A stretch of 54,538 nucleotides of DNA from Terribacillus aidingensis. GTDB taxonomy: Bacteria > Bacillota > Bacilli > Bacillales > Amphibacillaceae. The translations under genes and the position numbers were made by a program. The stretch lies in the NCBI RefSeq assembly GCF_900215625.1, contig NZ_OBEK01000009.1, positions 1 through 54,538 on the forward strand, read 5' to 3'. Under the pieces are notes generated by a model. The model saw only the letters and a list, made by a program, of their open reading frames with translations. It did no database searches and was not told where the DNA came from. Below, one piece after another: positions 9,765 to 18,696 of this stretch (the stretch's first letter is position 1; the number at the start of each line of letters is the position of its first letter).

Positions 9765-11175
9765 TGCCTGGTCCTCCTGTTTGTTCCCCATTTTTCGCTT
9801 GGTAACACAGACATAAATAATTGCCTGTCTTTCCTGTTGTTCTGCCTGTTTCCCCTTTTCTCAAACCGATAAGCCACAAAATAGTGCCAGTCGCATCCTC
9901 CACAATCGGCCAAACCTGCCTTTGGAGCGCAGGAATTTTTCCATCAATGAAAATATCTTTTACTTTTTTGGTCCCTCTCATTCCGCGCAGCTTCATTTTA
10001 TCGCCATTTTTCCTTGTCCGTACTTTTAAAGGCAACGTAATGTCTTCAAGCGGAATAACAAAGATATAGGGATTTTCTTCTGTTTGGTGAGGGGTAAAAG
10101 CAGCCGTTAATAATGATCCATCAGGTAACGTGACGCATCCGGGAGCGTGTAATGTATAGTGGAATAAATCTTTCGCCTCATCTCGAAAAGAAATCGACAA
10201 GCGGCTGTAAGACTTTGTCAGTTGTAATCCTGCCGGAAAATCTAAAGAGCTATTTGCTTTAGAGCTAGCTATCAGTTCAAAAAACTGCGCTTCGTGCCGA
10301 TGGTGTAAGTCCACCGGAAGCGCTTGATACAGATAATTTAATATTAGATGAAACACTCTTCTTTGTAAAGCAATCGGGTATGTACAAAAACGTGCAATTT
10401 CAAAGGCTGCCGCCTGTTTCTCTGGGTCGTACGCTACGGCCTCTTTGAACATCTTCGCAGCCTGTTCCGCAAGATATGCTTCATCTGCTTTAAGCGCTTC
10501 ACTAAAGCGTTGGGCATGCTGATGGAAGCTTGGATAAGCTTCCTTAATGGGCTGAAGAACGCGGTGCCGGAAATAGTTTCGCGTGTAATCCACACTTGCA
10601 TTGGATGGATCAATTCGAAAAGGAACATCGTAACGTTCACAATATTGTTGAATTTGCTCTTTGCTGCAAGCTAGCATTGGGCGAATCAATTCACCGCTGG
10701 CAAAGTTTCGTCTGACAGCCATCCCGCTGACAGCAGCAGTATTTGACCCCCGTGCCATACGCATCATAATTGTTTCTGCTTGGTCATCACCATGATGGGC
10801 CAGAAACAAGCTGTCTGCCTGGTAGCGTCTCATTTGCTCCTCAAAATACCGATAGCGTACTTCCCTTGCTGCAACTTGTGTGCTCTGTTGGTGCGCTGCC
10901 TTCCAAGCCGGAACATCCAATGTGACAATCTCAGACATAACTCCCCATTTTTCGCATACTTCCTTTACGAATTCAGCATCAGATCTGGATTCAGTCCCCC
11001 TCAGCCCGTGATCGACACTTAAAGCTACTATCTTCCATCCTCTTCGTTCCTTTCTTTCCTTCAAGAAATGAAGCAGCGCCATTGAGTCAGGTCCTCCAGA
11101 AACACCTACCAAGATTGTTGTGTTCTCTTTCCACAACTCATGTTTATCCATAAATGCTGTCATCGTTTGGTCCAT
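9757..11175 (-). CDS. tilS: tRNA(Ile)-lysidine synthase
   Basis: Converts the wobble C of tRNA-Ile(CAU) to lysidine so that AUA is read as isoleucine. It has the N-type ATP pyrophosphatase P-loop [16 protein letters not shown] near the N-terminus and [10 protein letters not shown] in the catalytic domain. The C-terminal TilS domain has [26 protein letters not shown]. An upstream ATG at 11184 has AAGG directly against it. ATG 11175 has AAGGA at 8 nt and is preferred (472 aa). It is essential in most bacteria. Confidence 0.95.
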   Translation of the reverse strand: MDQTMTAFMDKHELWKENTTILVGVSGGPDSMALLHFLKERKERRGWKIVALSVDHGLRGTESRSDAEFVKEVCEKWGVMSEIVTLDVPAWKAAHQQSTQVAAREVRYRYFEEQMRRYQADSLFLAHHGDDQAETIMMRMARGSNTAAVSGMAVRRNFASGELIRPMLACSKEQIQQYCERYDVPFRIDPSNASVDYTRNYFRHRVLQPIKEAYPSFHQHAQRFSEALKADEAYLAEQAAKMFKEAVAYDPEKQAAAFEIARFCTYPIALQRRVFHLILNYLYQALPVDLHHRHEAQFFELIASSKANSSLDFPAGLQLTKSYSRLSISFRDEAKDLFHYTLHAPGCVTLPDGSLLTAAFTPHQTEENPYIFVIPLEDITLPLKVRTRKNGDKMKLRGMRGTKKVKDIFIDGKIPALQRQVWPIVEDATGTILWLIGLRKGETGRTTGKTGNYLCLCYQAKNGEQTGGPGNA

Positions 11176-11236
11176 TACTGTCATCCTTATGTAGTTGCTG
11201 CTATTATCGTACCATTTATACGGATATACCTAAAGT

Positions 11237-12169
11237 TTATTGCAGCAAGTAAAGTACATAACAAACGAAGCCGTAGCCGCTTAGTAACAAACACTCCCCA
11301 ATTCCAGTTTTTCGTTTGGAACGCCTTGCAGGCGGCACTTGTTTTGATACTGCTGCAGGGATATTTTGCTTCATAAGTAATTTCATCATATCTTGCTTCA
11401 TTGCGATACTGGATGGGTACTTTCCTGCCAAGGCTTTTTCAAGTATCGGCCGCAAAAGACCAGCACGGGTTAAAGACTTCTTCAATGTTACTTTCGGCGT
11501 TTCCCCTTTATTAAATCTGCTTCCGTGTATTACTTCTAGTGCTGTCATCGCAAGCGCAAATAAATCATAAGTTGGTTCTGCTTTTCTGCTGCCCATTCCC
11601 CAGTGACCGCGATCGTAGAATTCTGTATATTCCTTAATTGCACGTCCTATTTGGGTGGTGCCACCTACATCGACCCACCGAAGCCGAATTGGGTTATCAC
11701 TTACAACCAGGTTATCCAATTTCAAATCGCCAAATACCCAGCCTGCTTGGTGAAGATGTTCGAGATCCTCGAGCAGTCCAAGCAACAGCACCGGCAGCCA
11801 TTCCGATCCTTTCTTTTTAACATAGTCATCTAATCTGCTTCCTTGAATATATTCCATCACATAAAAAGTATATAGTTTCCCGCTAGGACTGCTATAATCA
11901 TCTGTTTCAAGCAAACAAGGCCCTAGGAAATGACCCTGGACCTTTTTCAGTGATTGCAGCACATTCACTTCCATTGTTATTGAGGTTCGCTTATCACTGA
12001 TCTTCAAGGCAGCTTGAACACCATTTCTCTCTGTTAGGTAGACAGAACCAATCGCTCCGCTTCCGAGTTTGCGGATAAGCGGATAAGTTCCGTTATGCCA
12101 CTTGCCTGTTAAGCGAATACCAGAACGCAAATCAGTTGCCGAACTCTTCATATTCGGAGATTCTGTCAT
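11237..12169 (-). CDS. prkD: Membrane-tethered Ser/Thr protein kinase (YabT/PrkD-like)
   Basis: Hanks-type kinase similar to B. subtilis YabT, a sporulation kinase reported to phosphorylate RecA and AbrB. The glycine loop LGSGAIGSVYL and lysine in AALKIS are intact. The catalytic loop reads VFGDLKLDNL, with FGD replacing HRD, and the metal motif reads DVGG rather than DFG; B. subtilis shares both variants. A basic linker leads to a C-terminal hydrophobic anchor. Start 12169 is chosen for the AAAGGAG at 8-9 nt; this overlaps yabS by 38 nt. Confidence 0.9.
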   Translation of the reverse strand: MTESPNMKSSATDLRSGIRLTGKWHNGTYPLIRKLGSGAIGSVYLTERNGVQAALKISDKRTSITMEVNVLQSLKKVQGHFLGPCLLETDDYSSPSGKLYTFYVMEYIQGSRLDDYVKKKGSEWLPVLLLGLLEDLEHLHQAGWVFGDLKLDNLVVSDNPIRLRWVDVGGTTQIGRAIKEYTEFYDRGHWGMGSRKAEPTYDLFALAMTALEVIHGSRFNKGETPKVTLKKSLTRAGLLRPILEKALAGKYPSSIAMKQDMMKLLMKQNIPAAVSKQVPPARRSKRKTGIGECLLLSGYGFVCYVLYLLQ

Positions 12170-12872
12170 TGGCTGTGCTCCTTTGCAGCGATTGGCGGCT
12201 GAATTCATGTAATGCTTCCCGAAGTGCTGGACCAGTCGGTGTCACGCCGCCTGTTGCAAGTTTAGGAAACACAGATGATACATTCTCCAGCCGTTCGGTC
12301 CAATCCATTATTTTTACGGCCGCTTCTCTTTTCCCCGGAAAACCGAAGATGGCAAATTTGTTTTGTCCCTGCCGCGCATTCATACTAATGGAAAGGTCAA
12401 TTAATGCTTCTTTGACGACTGGAAGCTTATGATGCATGCTGGCACTTGTGTCGACAAGGATTAGAACTTCCAAATTCGCCGTCTCACTAATCTCCTCAAC
12501 AACTTCCAGTACATCGCCGCGTTTTTCTGGAGGCAAATCATCTAATGTATTACCCTTGCCAAGAATTTGCTTAAGCTCTTGATTGACAACTCCTTCAATT
12601 GTTTGTGTCATCGCCTGCTTGGTGACCATTTGAACGGTCTCTGTCAAGGCTTGTTTGTAAATAAGCTGACTGACACCGCCCCCAGCTCTAGCGATGTTCT
12701 CTACTTCTGCTAAACTGAGCGACTGCTCTGTCTGTCCTTCTTCTAATATGCCAATAACATTAACGGTTATATGCTGAGCGTAAGCTAAGGCTGCAACAGC
12801 TGAAGGGTCTTCTCCGCGGTTGGAGCATCCATCAGTAAGTAACAGGATCTGTTTGAGTGTGCTTGGTTTCAT
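12132..12872 (-). CDS. yabS: VWA-domain protein YabS
   Basis: Resembles B. subtilis YabS, encoded between spoIIE and yabT and of unknown biochemical role. The second half holds a von Willebrand A domain with the metal-site motif LVDTSASMH (DxSxS) and a downstream threonine in GGVTPTGPAL. The N-terminal half begins with LLLTDGCSNRGEDP, resembling the end of a second A-type fold. No signal peptide or membrane segment is visible. GAGGG precedes the ATG. It lies 63 nt after spoIIE with no terminator between. Confidence 0.88.
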   Translation of the reverse strand: MKPSTLKQILLLTDGCSNRGEDPSAVAALAYAQHITVNVIGILEEGQTEQSLSLAEVENIARAGGGVSQLIYKQALTETVQMVTKQAMTQTIEGVVNQELKQILGKGNTLDDLPPEKRGDVLEVVEEISETANLEVLILVDTSASMHHKLPVVKEALIDLSISMNARQGQNKFAIFGFPGKREAAVKIMDWTERLENVSSVFPKLATGGVTPTGPALREALHEFSRQSLQRSTANDRISEYEEFGN

Positions 12873-12935
12873 CGTTATCCCTCTTCTCCATTCGTTATCT
12901 CCATCATCGACTGGAAAAGAAGAAAATATACGTTT

Positions 12936-15395
12936 CTATGCCTCTCTTACATCGTTTTTATAAGTAGAGATGGAGGCCCATTCCGGCATATTGCGATCAA
13001 TAGCCGCTACCATCACCGTCATGTCGTCCTCAATCTCCCCAGCTCGATTGCGAACAACCTCTTCCAGCAGCAAATCAGCCATTTCCTGTGGCACAGTTGT
13101 ATTCATCTCTCTTATTTTGCGTTTCAGCCAAATATCTATATTTTCTATATGTCGCGGTGACTCGAAGATGCCGTCACTCATCATGACGAGTAAGTCTCCC
13201 GGCTGAAGCTGCTCCTGTACGACATCAACTTCTAGATCTTGCACAATACCTATTGGTAAATTACCGGACTCTATTTTAATGACCTGATCACCACGCTTAA
13301 TGAAGCTAGGTGTCGATCCGATTTTTAGGAATTGGACAGCTGCATCGTGCAAATCGATGACTGCAAGGTCCAATGTTGCAAATATTTCTTCACTGGATCT
13401 TAAGGAGAGGATAGAGTTAATAGATTTGATTGCCACTTCCTCTCGGATCCCTGACTGCAGTATCTGCTGCAGCAAACGCAGTGTTTCTGTACTTTCTTCA
13501 TGTGCTCGATCTCCATTGCCCATTCCATCACTGATTGCAACTGCGTACTTGCCCGCCCCTAGTTCGATCGTCGAATAACTGTCTCCCGATACGAACCCCC
13601 CACCTTTTGCCGCATGCGCAACGCCTGTGTCCACAACAAATTTCTTGATGGAAGAAAAGGCCAAGAAACAGGACTTGTCCGGAAACTCTGCTATTTCTTC
13701 CTTCGTCACAACGACAGTCTCCCCTAGAATGTCGGATAGGATTGGACCTATAAGTTTCTGTCCTTCCCCGTGATAACCAGCTATAGATACGTGTATCTCT
13801 ACGTCAATGCTTCCCTTCGTAAGAGAGAATACATCCAGTTTCTCCACAACTAAGCCAGCCGCCGTCAGTGCAGCCATTATCTCTACTTCCTGTTGTTCAT
13901 GATTTTCTTTTTCTTTTACAATCTCTTTCGCGAAATCCTCCATCACTTCGGATACGCCGTTTAATTGATCAGCGACAAAACGGCGGCTTTCCTCTACTTG
14001 CCGGCGCAGCATTTGATTTGCTTGGTAGAAACTCAGCTCATGCTTCATCGTTTCCACCACTTTCTTCGATTTAACACAGTGCGATTCCAGGTTCCTCTCC
14101 AGCAGCTTATTCGGCGACCCGCCGCCCTCCATATCTTCCTTCAAACTCTCCATCAGTTGATAGGTTCGGTCAAATTGCTGCGCCCCCCAGCAGCGATCCT
14201 TTTTAAAGCAAAGCTGACATGTTTGCTCGGTTACATTGCCCAGCAGAGAATCAGTCTCCCGATCACGCATTTCTTCTGCAGCACGATCCGGAGTCGTAAA
14301 ACTTTTCGCTAAAGCATGAAACACATTTGAAAACTGCTGCACACGACTGGCTGTTACATCCCGGACCTTTTGCAAGTATTGCTCCTGCTCTTGATTATGT
14401 TCGGCAGTTCCTGGCACAAAACGAGACATACGCCGGATCCAGCTGTCCGGCGTCAATACCAGAAGCAGAATACTAATTGCTGATGCAAGCAAAGATGGAT
14501 AAACTTCCTGCAATCCTTGCTCTTGTCCGTACAGACCAATCAGCAAAGTTCCAATCACAAGCCCTATACTTACGCCGAATTTCTTTCCATCTTTTAATAA
14601 CCCGCCCAGCAGCCCGGCAAATGCCAGCAGGCTCATCTGATAGAGACTGGCGACATTGGCGAGACTCAGAATCAGTCCAGCAACTACACCTACTGTCGAA
14701 CCCATTGCCGCGCCCCCAATTAAAGCAAGCAGTAAGACAAAATACCGGGAGAAGATTTGCTCAATGCCAGCTCCCTGTATCTGCCAACCGATCGTACCAG
14801 TCAGTACCGAAGCGAGTAAGATGATCAAACAGACAATTTCTTCATTCTTTAATGCTGGATAATATCTTTTAACGGATAATAACGGTAGACTTTGCATAAA
14901 GATAATAAAGAGGACAGAACCTAGAACTCCTTCGACGCCAATCATCATCCAATCGAAGCTGGATAAAGTATGTTCATAAGAAAGAGTCAGCATTCTAGGT
15001 AAGGCACTGGCCAAAAAGACAAGTACAGTCAAGACTCGAACTTGATGCGGTATCTTTTTGCATATAGCCGCTAAAAAGTAGAGAACAAATGCTGCACCCG
15101 CTGCATAGAGACCATGTGTCCATTGGTAGCTGCATGCCCCCGCAATGGTTGCCAGCGTAATCGGCAGCATCTTTCTTCGTCTTGTCAGCCATATGGATGC
15201 CAGAAATGCTGCTGCAAATGGTGAGACAGTTGTCAAAACGACAGCTCGTCCTAACAAGAATCCAACAAGTGCTAAGAGCCATGCCTTTTCAATCAATAGA
15301 AGCTTCGCAAGTTCAATCCCTTTCTTCTTCCAATTATCCAGCCGCTTCTGTTCTACTCCATAGATGCCCCATTTTTTTCTCGATACTGTCTCCAT
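12936..15395 (-). CDS. spoIIE: Stage II sporulation protein E (PP2C phosphatase)
   Basis: Sporulation phosphatase that dephosphorylates SpoIIAA to activate sigma-F and helps place the polar septum. The N-terminal ~300 residues form about ten membrane spans. A central domain contains QTCQLCFKKDRCW-type cysteines. The C-terminal PP2C domain has AISDGMGNGDRAHEES, MMSDGIFE and the metal aspartates in GEIEDDMTVMV. The open frame reaches a TTG 24 nt further up, but the ATG at 15395 has AGGAG at 11 nt and gives 819 aa, close to the family length. The Spo0A-type promoter lies at 15484-15516. Confidence 0.97.
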   Translation of the reverse strand: METVSRKKWGIYGVEQKRLDNWKKKGIELAKLLLIEKAWLLALVGFLLGRAVVLTTVSPFAAAFLASIWLTRRRKMLPITLATIAGACSYQWTHGLYAAGAAFVLYFLAAICKKIPHQVRVLTVLVFLASALPRMLTLSYEHTLSSFDWMMIGVEGVLGSVLFIIFMQSLPLLSVKRYYPALKNEEIVCLIILLASVLTGTIGWQIQGAGIEQIFSRYFVLLLALIGGAAMGSTVGVVAGLILSLANVASLYQMSLLAFAGLLGGLLKDGKKFGVSIGLVIGTLLIGLYGQEQGLQEVYPSLLASAISILLLVLTPDSWIRRMSRFVPGTAEHNQEQEQYLQKVRDVTASRVQQFSNVFHALAKSFTTPDRAAEEMRDRETDSLLGNVTEQTCQLCFKKDRCWGAQQFDRTYQLMESLKEDMEGGGSPNKLLERNLESHCVKSKKVVETMKHELSFYQANQMLRRQVEESRRFVADQLNGVSEVMEDFAKEIVKEKENHEQQEVEIMAALTAAGLVVEKLDVFSLTKGSIDVEIHVSIAGYHGEGQKLIGPILSDILGETVVVTKEEIAEFPDKSCFLAFSSIKKFVVDTGVAHAAKGGGFVSGDSYSTIELGAGKYAVAISDGMGNGDRAHEESTETLRLLQQILQSGIREEVAIKSINSILSLRSSEEIFATLDLAVIDLHDAAVQFLKIGSTPSFIKRGDQVIKIESGNLPIGIVQDLEVDVVQEQLQPGDLLVMMSDGIFESPRHIENIDIWLKRKIREMNTTVPQEMADLLLEEVVRNRAGEIEDDMTVMVAAIDRNMPEWASISTYKNDVREA

Positions 15396-15483
15396 TACAT
15401 TGAACACTCCTATCCTCAAATTTGCCGAGGTTCTGTGTACATACTATGGCAATCCCCGGGACAAACTCTTTTTGATTAATGTC

Positions 15484-15516
15484 ATTTAACCACATCTCTT
15501 TTTCACAATTTGTCAA
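15484..15516 (-). promoter_or_regulatory. spoIIE promoter with 21-bp spacing (Spo0A-activated type)
   Basis: Minus-strand -35 TTGACA (15511-15516) and -10 TTAAAT (15484-15489) separated by 21 bp. This is the abnormal spacing known for Spo0A-dependent sigma-A promoters such as B. subtilis spoIIE. The -35 overlaps a TGTCAAA 0A-like box, and a 0A-like AGTCGAA (minus) sits at 15543-15549. The predicted start is about 80 nt upstream of the spoIIE ATG. Confidence 0.75.
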
Positions 15517-15700
15517 AAGAACCAATGCAAACCGAAAAACATTTCGACTTATTCCTGTCCCTTTTCACGAGCTTCAACACCTCTGGGACAACAACAGCTG
15601 TTTTACGCCAATTTCTCTTGTCGTATCGAGTTCAGCTGTTGGGTCTCTTGTCAGAAAACAATTACTTTTTCAAGGAAGCGTTTACTGTAAAACTTCTATA

Positions 15701-15759
15701 TTGATTTTTAATGAAAAGAGAGTAAAATAGTTCACACTGAAACAGTTCGCATGCGAACT
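15701..15759 (+). promoter_or_regulatory. marR-MFS promoter with 16-bp palindromic operator
   Basis: Plus-strand -35 TTGATT (15701-15706), 16-bp spacer and -10 TAAAAT (15723-15728). A perfect 16-bp palindrome AGTTCGCATGCGAACT (15744-15759) lies just after the predicted start and is the likely MarR autoregulatory operator. It is followed by A and seven Ts, so its RNA could also form a short terminator-like hairpin. Confidence 0.75.
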
Positions 15760-15785
15760 ATTTTTTTGTTGAGGGGATGACAACT

Positions 15786-16232
15786 TTGACTGATGAGGAT
15801 AAAATCAGCCAAGTTATTCAATCGTTTCGCTGCTTGAATCAAGCTTTCCATAAGCAGTTTTGGCACAACGCTGACCAATTGGGTGTGACTGTCGTACAGC
15901 TCCACATTCTAAAAGTATTGGCGGACGAGCCTGGAACTGGCTTGAATGAACTTGCGCATAAAGTGAATGCAAGCAAGAGTACAGTGAGTGAAACGGTTGA
16001 AAGGCTTGTACAAGCTGACCTGGTAAAACGAGAGCGTTCGACGCACGACCGGCGCGCTATCGTTCTGTCGCTGACTCCAAAGGGGCTGGAGCAGAAGAAG
16101 ACAGCTTACCGAGCCTACTTGCAAAGATTGGGGAACATTTCAGACTTCAGCACGGAGGAGATAGAGACATTGATGTCGCTTCACCGCCGTTTGCTTAACA
16201 AGATAACAACTCAAGGAGATGAAACAAAATGA
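15786..16232 (+). CDS. MarR-family transcriptional regulator
   Basis: Winged-helix repressor of about 148 aa. The recognition region reads LNELAHKVNASKSTVSETVERLV and is followed by the wing DRRAIVLSLTPKGL with the typical DxR signature. An ATG at 15777 touches the GAGGGG Shine-Dalgarno with no spacing. The in-frame TTG at 15786 is 9 nt away and is preferred. The stop overlaps the next ATG as ATGA, so it forms an operon with the MFS exporter it presumably controls. Ligand unknown. The cassette is inserted in plus orientation between spoIIE and the tRNA-Met/yabR region, unlike B. subtilis. Confidence 0.92.
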   Translation: MTDEDKISQVIQSFRCLNQAFHKQFWHNADQLGVTVVQLHILKVLADEPGTGLNELAHKVNASKSTVSETVERLVQADLVKRERSTHDRRAIVLSLTPKGLEQKKTAYRAYLQRLGNISDFSTEEIETLMSLHRRLLNKITTQGDETK

Positions 16233-17731
16233 AAGATCGTTCTGCCTATGCGGATCCGAAAACGGTTAACAAAGGTCCGATCATAGCCATCATGGTCTTA
16301 GGTGCTTTTGTAGCTATCCTAAACCAAACATTGATGAATATCGCACTGCCCGTTATGATGGAGGATCTAGAAATTGAAGAAAATACAGCCCAATGGCTGA
16401 CAACAGCATTTATGCTAGTTAACGGTATCTTAATTCCTATTACTGCTTTCTTTATGGAAAGATTCTCAACACGTAAATTATTCATTACAGCAATGAGCTT
16501 GTTTGCACTTGGAACACTCATCTGCGGAGTTGGACCTGGTTTCTCTACTATCTTAATTGGTCGTATCATCCAGGCTGCCGGCGCCGGTATTATGATGCCA
16601 TTGCTATTTAACACAGTATTGAGCCTCTTCCCGATTGAAAAACGAGGAAGTGCAATGGGACTAATTGGTCTTGCGATGATGTTTGCTCCAGCAGTTGGAC
16701 CTACACTATCCGGATTTATTGTTCAAAGCGCATCTTGGAGATGGTTATTCTTTATCATCCTGCCAATTGCTCTAATTGATGTAATTCTAGCTGTTTTCGT
16801 ATTGCGTAATGTAACGAAGACACAAAAGTCATCTGTTGATATTCTATCTGTCCTTCTTTCTACTATCGGATTTGGCGGACTATTATACGGCTTTAGTGTT
16901 GCTGGTGATAAAGGCTGGGATTCAGCAGAAGTTATTACCACACTAGCTGTAGGTGCAGTTGCTTTAATTATCTTCATTACACGTCAGTTGATAATGAAAA
17001 AGCCGATGCTGGAGTTCCGTGTATTTAAATACTGGATGTTCTCTCTATCAACAGTAATCAACGTCGTTGTCACAATGGCTATGTTTGCGGCGATGCTATT
17101 AATTCCTATCTTTACCCAGAATATGCTTGGCTACACACCACTTGAATCAGGCTTACTGCTATTACCTGGTGCATTAGTATCAGCAATTATGTCGCCTGTT
17201 ACTGGTAAGTTATTTGATAAGATTGGCGCTCGTCCGCTTGCATTGATTGGATTATTGATTACAACGATTACAACATACTTCCTAAGCACATTAACAATTG
17301 ATACAACGTACACGTATATGATGACTGTTTATACATTCCGTATGATTGGTGTTTCCATGGTTATGATGCCAATCATGACAGCAGGTTTGAACCAGCTGCC
17401 AAAGCGTTATTATGCACACGGTACAGCAATGGCAAATACGTTGCGTCAGATGGCCGGTGCAATTGGTACAGCATTACTAGTTACGGTATTCTCTAACCAA
17501 ACAAAAGTGCATGTGACTGATTTCATGGCATCTGGTACCCCACAGCAGCAAGCTGCTTTGCTTGGTTCAATTGAAGGGATCAATGATGCATTCTGGATTG
17601 CCACATTGATTGCTGGTGTTGGCTTCCTGCTTTCATTCTTCCTGAAAAAGGTTCGTCCTGCAGATGAGATTGAAGAAGAACAAACAAACGCGAATACAAC
17701 ACCTATCGGAAAACCTTCCGAAACACATTAA
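16229..17731 (+). CDS. MFS multidrug efflux transporter, DHA2 family (14 TM)
   Basis: 500-aa drug:proton antiporter of the EmrB/QacA/LmrB type. About 14 hydrophobic segments are readable. Motif A-like FMERFSTRKLF follows TM2, and the antiporter motif C appears as APAVGPTLSGFI in TM5. The C-terminal tail is hydrophilic. An AAGGAG site lies inside the end of marR, and the start overlaps its stop. Substrate cannot be read from sequence. By analogy with LmrB-type pumps it exports amphiphilic drugs, and de-repression through MarR is inferred. Confidence 0.93.
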   Translation: MKDRSAYADPKTVNKGPIIAIMVLGAFVAILNQTLMNIALPVMMEDLEIEENTAQWLTTAFMLVNGILIPITAFFMERFSTRKLFITAMSLFALGTLICGVGPGFSTILIGRIIQAAGAGIMMPLLFNTVLSLFPIEKRGSAMGLIGLAMMFAPAVGPTLSGFIVQSASWRWLFFIILPIALIDVILAVFVLRNVTKTQKSSVDILSVLLSTIGFGGLLYGFSVAGDKGWDSAEVITTLAVGAVALIIFITRQLIMKKPMLEFRVFKYWMFSLSTVINVVVTMAMFAAMLLIPIFTQNMLGYTPLESGLLLLPGALVSAIMSPVTGKLFDKIGARPLALIGLLITTITTYFLSTLTIDTTYTYMMTVYTFRMIGVSMVMMPIMTAGLNQLPKRYYAHGTAMANTLRQMAGAIGTALLVTVFSNQTKVHVTDFMASGTPQQQAALLGSIEGINDAFWIATLIAGVGFLLSFFLKKVRPADEIEEEQTNANTTPIGKPSETH

Positions 17732-17735
17732 AAGT

Positions 17736-17771
17736 AAAAACCTGCATCCGTAATTGGATGCAGGTTTTTTT
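17736..17771. terminator. Bidirectional terminator between MFS and phosphatase genes
   Basis: A 9-bp stem (17741-17749 with 17756-17764), 6-nt loop, A5 on the left and T7 on the right. It serves both converging genes. The phosphatase stop codon overlaps its edge. Confidence 0.92.
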
Positions 17772-18339
17772 ATATATTCGCCAAATGATCGGCCAGATTG
17801 TAATCATGCATTTTCCATTTATCTTCAACAAACTGAATGTTGCTTAAACACGCATTCACAAGGCGTGTATTCTCGATGTCGTATTCCCCGTCAGATATGG
17901 TAGCCAGAATGGCAGAAATTACTGCTCCATGTGCAACAAGCAGCACTTTCTTCTCTCCATACTTCGCATTTACTTGCTGCAAGGCTTGCATTACACGTTC
18001 CACCAGGGCGTCCCATGTTTCCATACCCGGAAAGTCCCAGCTCGGATACTTGGCCTCACGCTCTTCTCTTGTCAGCCCCTCTGCTTCGCCAAAGCCTCTC
18101 TCAACAAAGCCTTTCATCTCTATTAGCGGAAGCTGTAATGACTCGTTAATAATATCTGCTGTCTTTCTTGCGCGTTGCATCGGACTAGCTATAATCAAAT
18201 CAAAATCACTGCCCGCCAGGTAATCACGCGTTGCCTGCGCCTGCTTTATTCCTGTTTCATTCAATGGTATGTCGGTGCTTCCTTGTACTTTGCCAAGCTT
18301 ATTCCAATCAGTTTCTCCATGTCTTACAAGGCAAATCAC
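17770..18339 (-). CDS. Histidine phosphatase (phosphoglycerate mutase-like)
   Basis: 189-aa member of the histidine phosphatase superfamily. The catalytic signature CLVRHGETDWN is at the very N-terminus, the second arginine lies in ASPMQRARKTA, the acid is in GFVERGFGEAEG, and the second histidine is in LLVAHGAVI. The frame extends 18 codons further up, but GTG 18339 follows GGGGAGGGG at 6 nt and puts the motif at residue 2 as usual. Substrate unknown: a cofactor-dependent mutase, cobalamin-type phosphatase or broad phosphatase is possible. It lies between the drug cassette and tRNA-Met. Confidence 0.85.
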   Translation of the reverse strand: MICLVRHGETDWNKLGKVQGSTDIPLNETGIKQAQATRDYLAGSDFDLIIASPMQRARKTADIINESLQLPLIEMKGFVERGFGEAEGLTREEREAKYPSWDFPGMETWDALVERVMQALQQVNAKYGEKKVLLVAHGAVISAILATISDGEYDIENTRLVNACLSNIQFVEDKWKMHDYNLADHLANI

Positions 18340-18412
18340 ATTGATCCCCTCCCCATAAACTATATTCCTACTATACCGTATTCTTAACAGCAAACGAATA
18401 ATAATTTTATTG

Positions 18413-18441
18413 TTGACATATAGTATAGGCTGGTGTATTAT
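18413..18441 (+). promoter_or_regulatory. tRNA-Met promoter
   Basis: Plus-strand -35 TTGACA (18413-18418), 17-bp spacer and -10 TATTAT (18436-18441). The predicted start is about 25 nt before the tRNA. Confidence 0.85.
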
Positions 18442-18471
18442 ATTATTTGTGTCTGAAACATATATTGTTAT

Positions 18472-18545
18472 GGCGGTGTAGCTCAGCTGGCTAGAGCGTA
18501 CGGTTCATACCCGTGAGGTCGGGGGTTCGATCCCCTCCGCCGCTA
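18472..18545 (+). tRNA. tRNA-Met (anticodon CAT)
   Basis: A 74-nt cloverleaf: 7-bp acceptor with a G1-U72 and one further wobble, D arm AGCTGGCTA loop, anticodon CAT at 18506-18508 in a 5-bp stem, variable loop AGGTC and TTCGATC T-loop. CCA is not encoded. The 1-72 pair excludes initiator tRNA-fMet. It lies where B. subtilis has trnSL-Met1. It is monocistronic on the plus strand; the neighbouring tRNA-Glu of B. subtilis is absent. Confidence 0.96.
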
Positions 18546-18552
18546 TCCCTAA

Positions 18553-18586
18553 AACAAGGAATGCATATTGCATTCCTTGTTTTTTT
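18553..18586 (+). terminator. Terminator after tRNA-Met
   Basis: A 13-bp perfect stem (18553-18565 with 18569-18581), 3-nt loop and a T-run ending at 18586, placed 7 nt after the tRNA. Confidence 0.93.
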
Positions 18587-18609
18587 ATTATATACACTTG
18601 TATAGTAAG

Positions 18610-18638
18610 AAAAAACCGAATGCTTGAAAGCATTCGGT
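18610..18638 (-). terminator. Terminator after yabR
   Basis: An 11-bp stem (18615-18625 with 18628-18638) followed on the minus strand by six Us, 58 nt past the yabR stop. Confidence 0.85.
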
Positions 18639-18696
18639 CAATCGTTTTATATCTTAAGATTTGCATTTTTATCAAATCCCAATATAGACAGCAAGT

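Noticed and set aside
13965-14312. 115-aa plus-strand open frame opposite spoIIE
   Set aside because: Antisense shadow of a conserved coding region with no start signal.
15744-15768. Palindrome upstream of marR as a true terminator
   Set aside because: The stem is only about 6 bp with a 4-nt loop and lies at the transcript start, so an operator is more likely; the terminator option is kept only as a note.
18472-18545. tRNA-CAT as initiator or as tRNA-Ile2
   Set aside because: Initiator is excluded by the paired position 1-72. The Ile2 (lysidine) identity cannot be fully excluded, but the sequence resembles B. subtilis elongator tRNA-Met in the same gene context.
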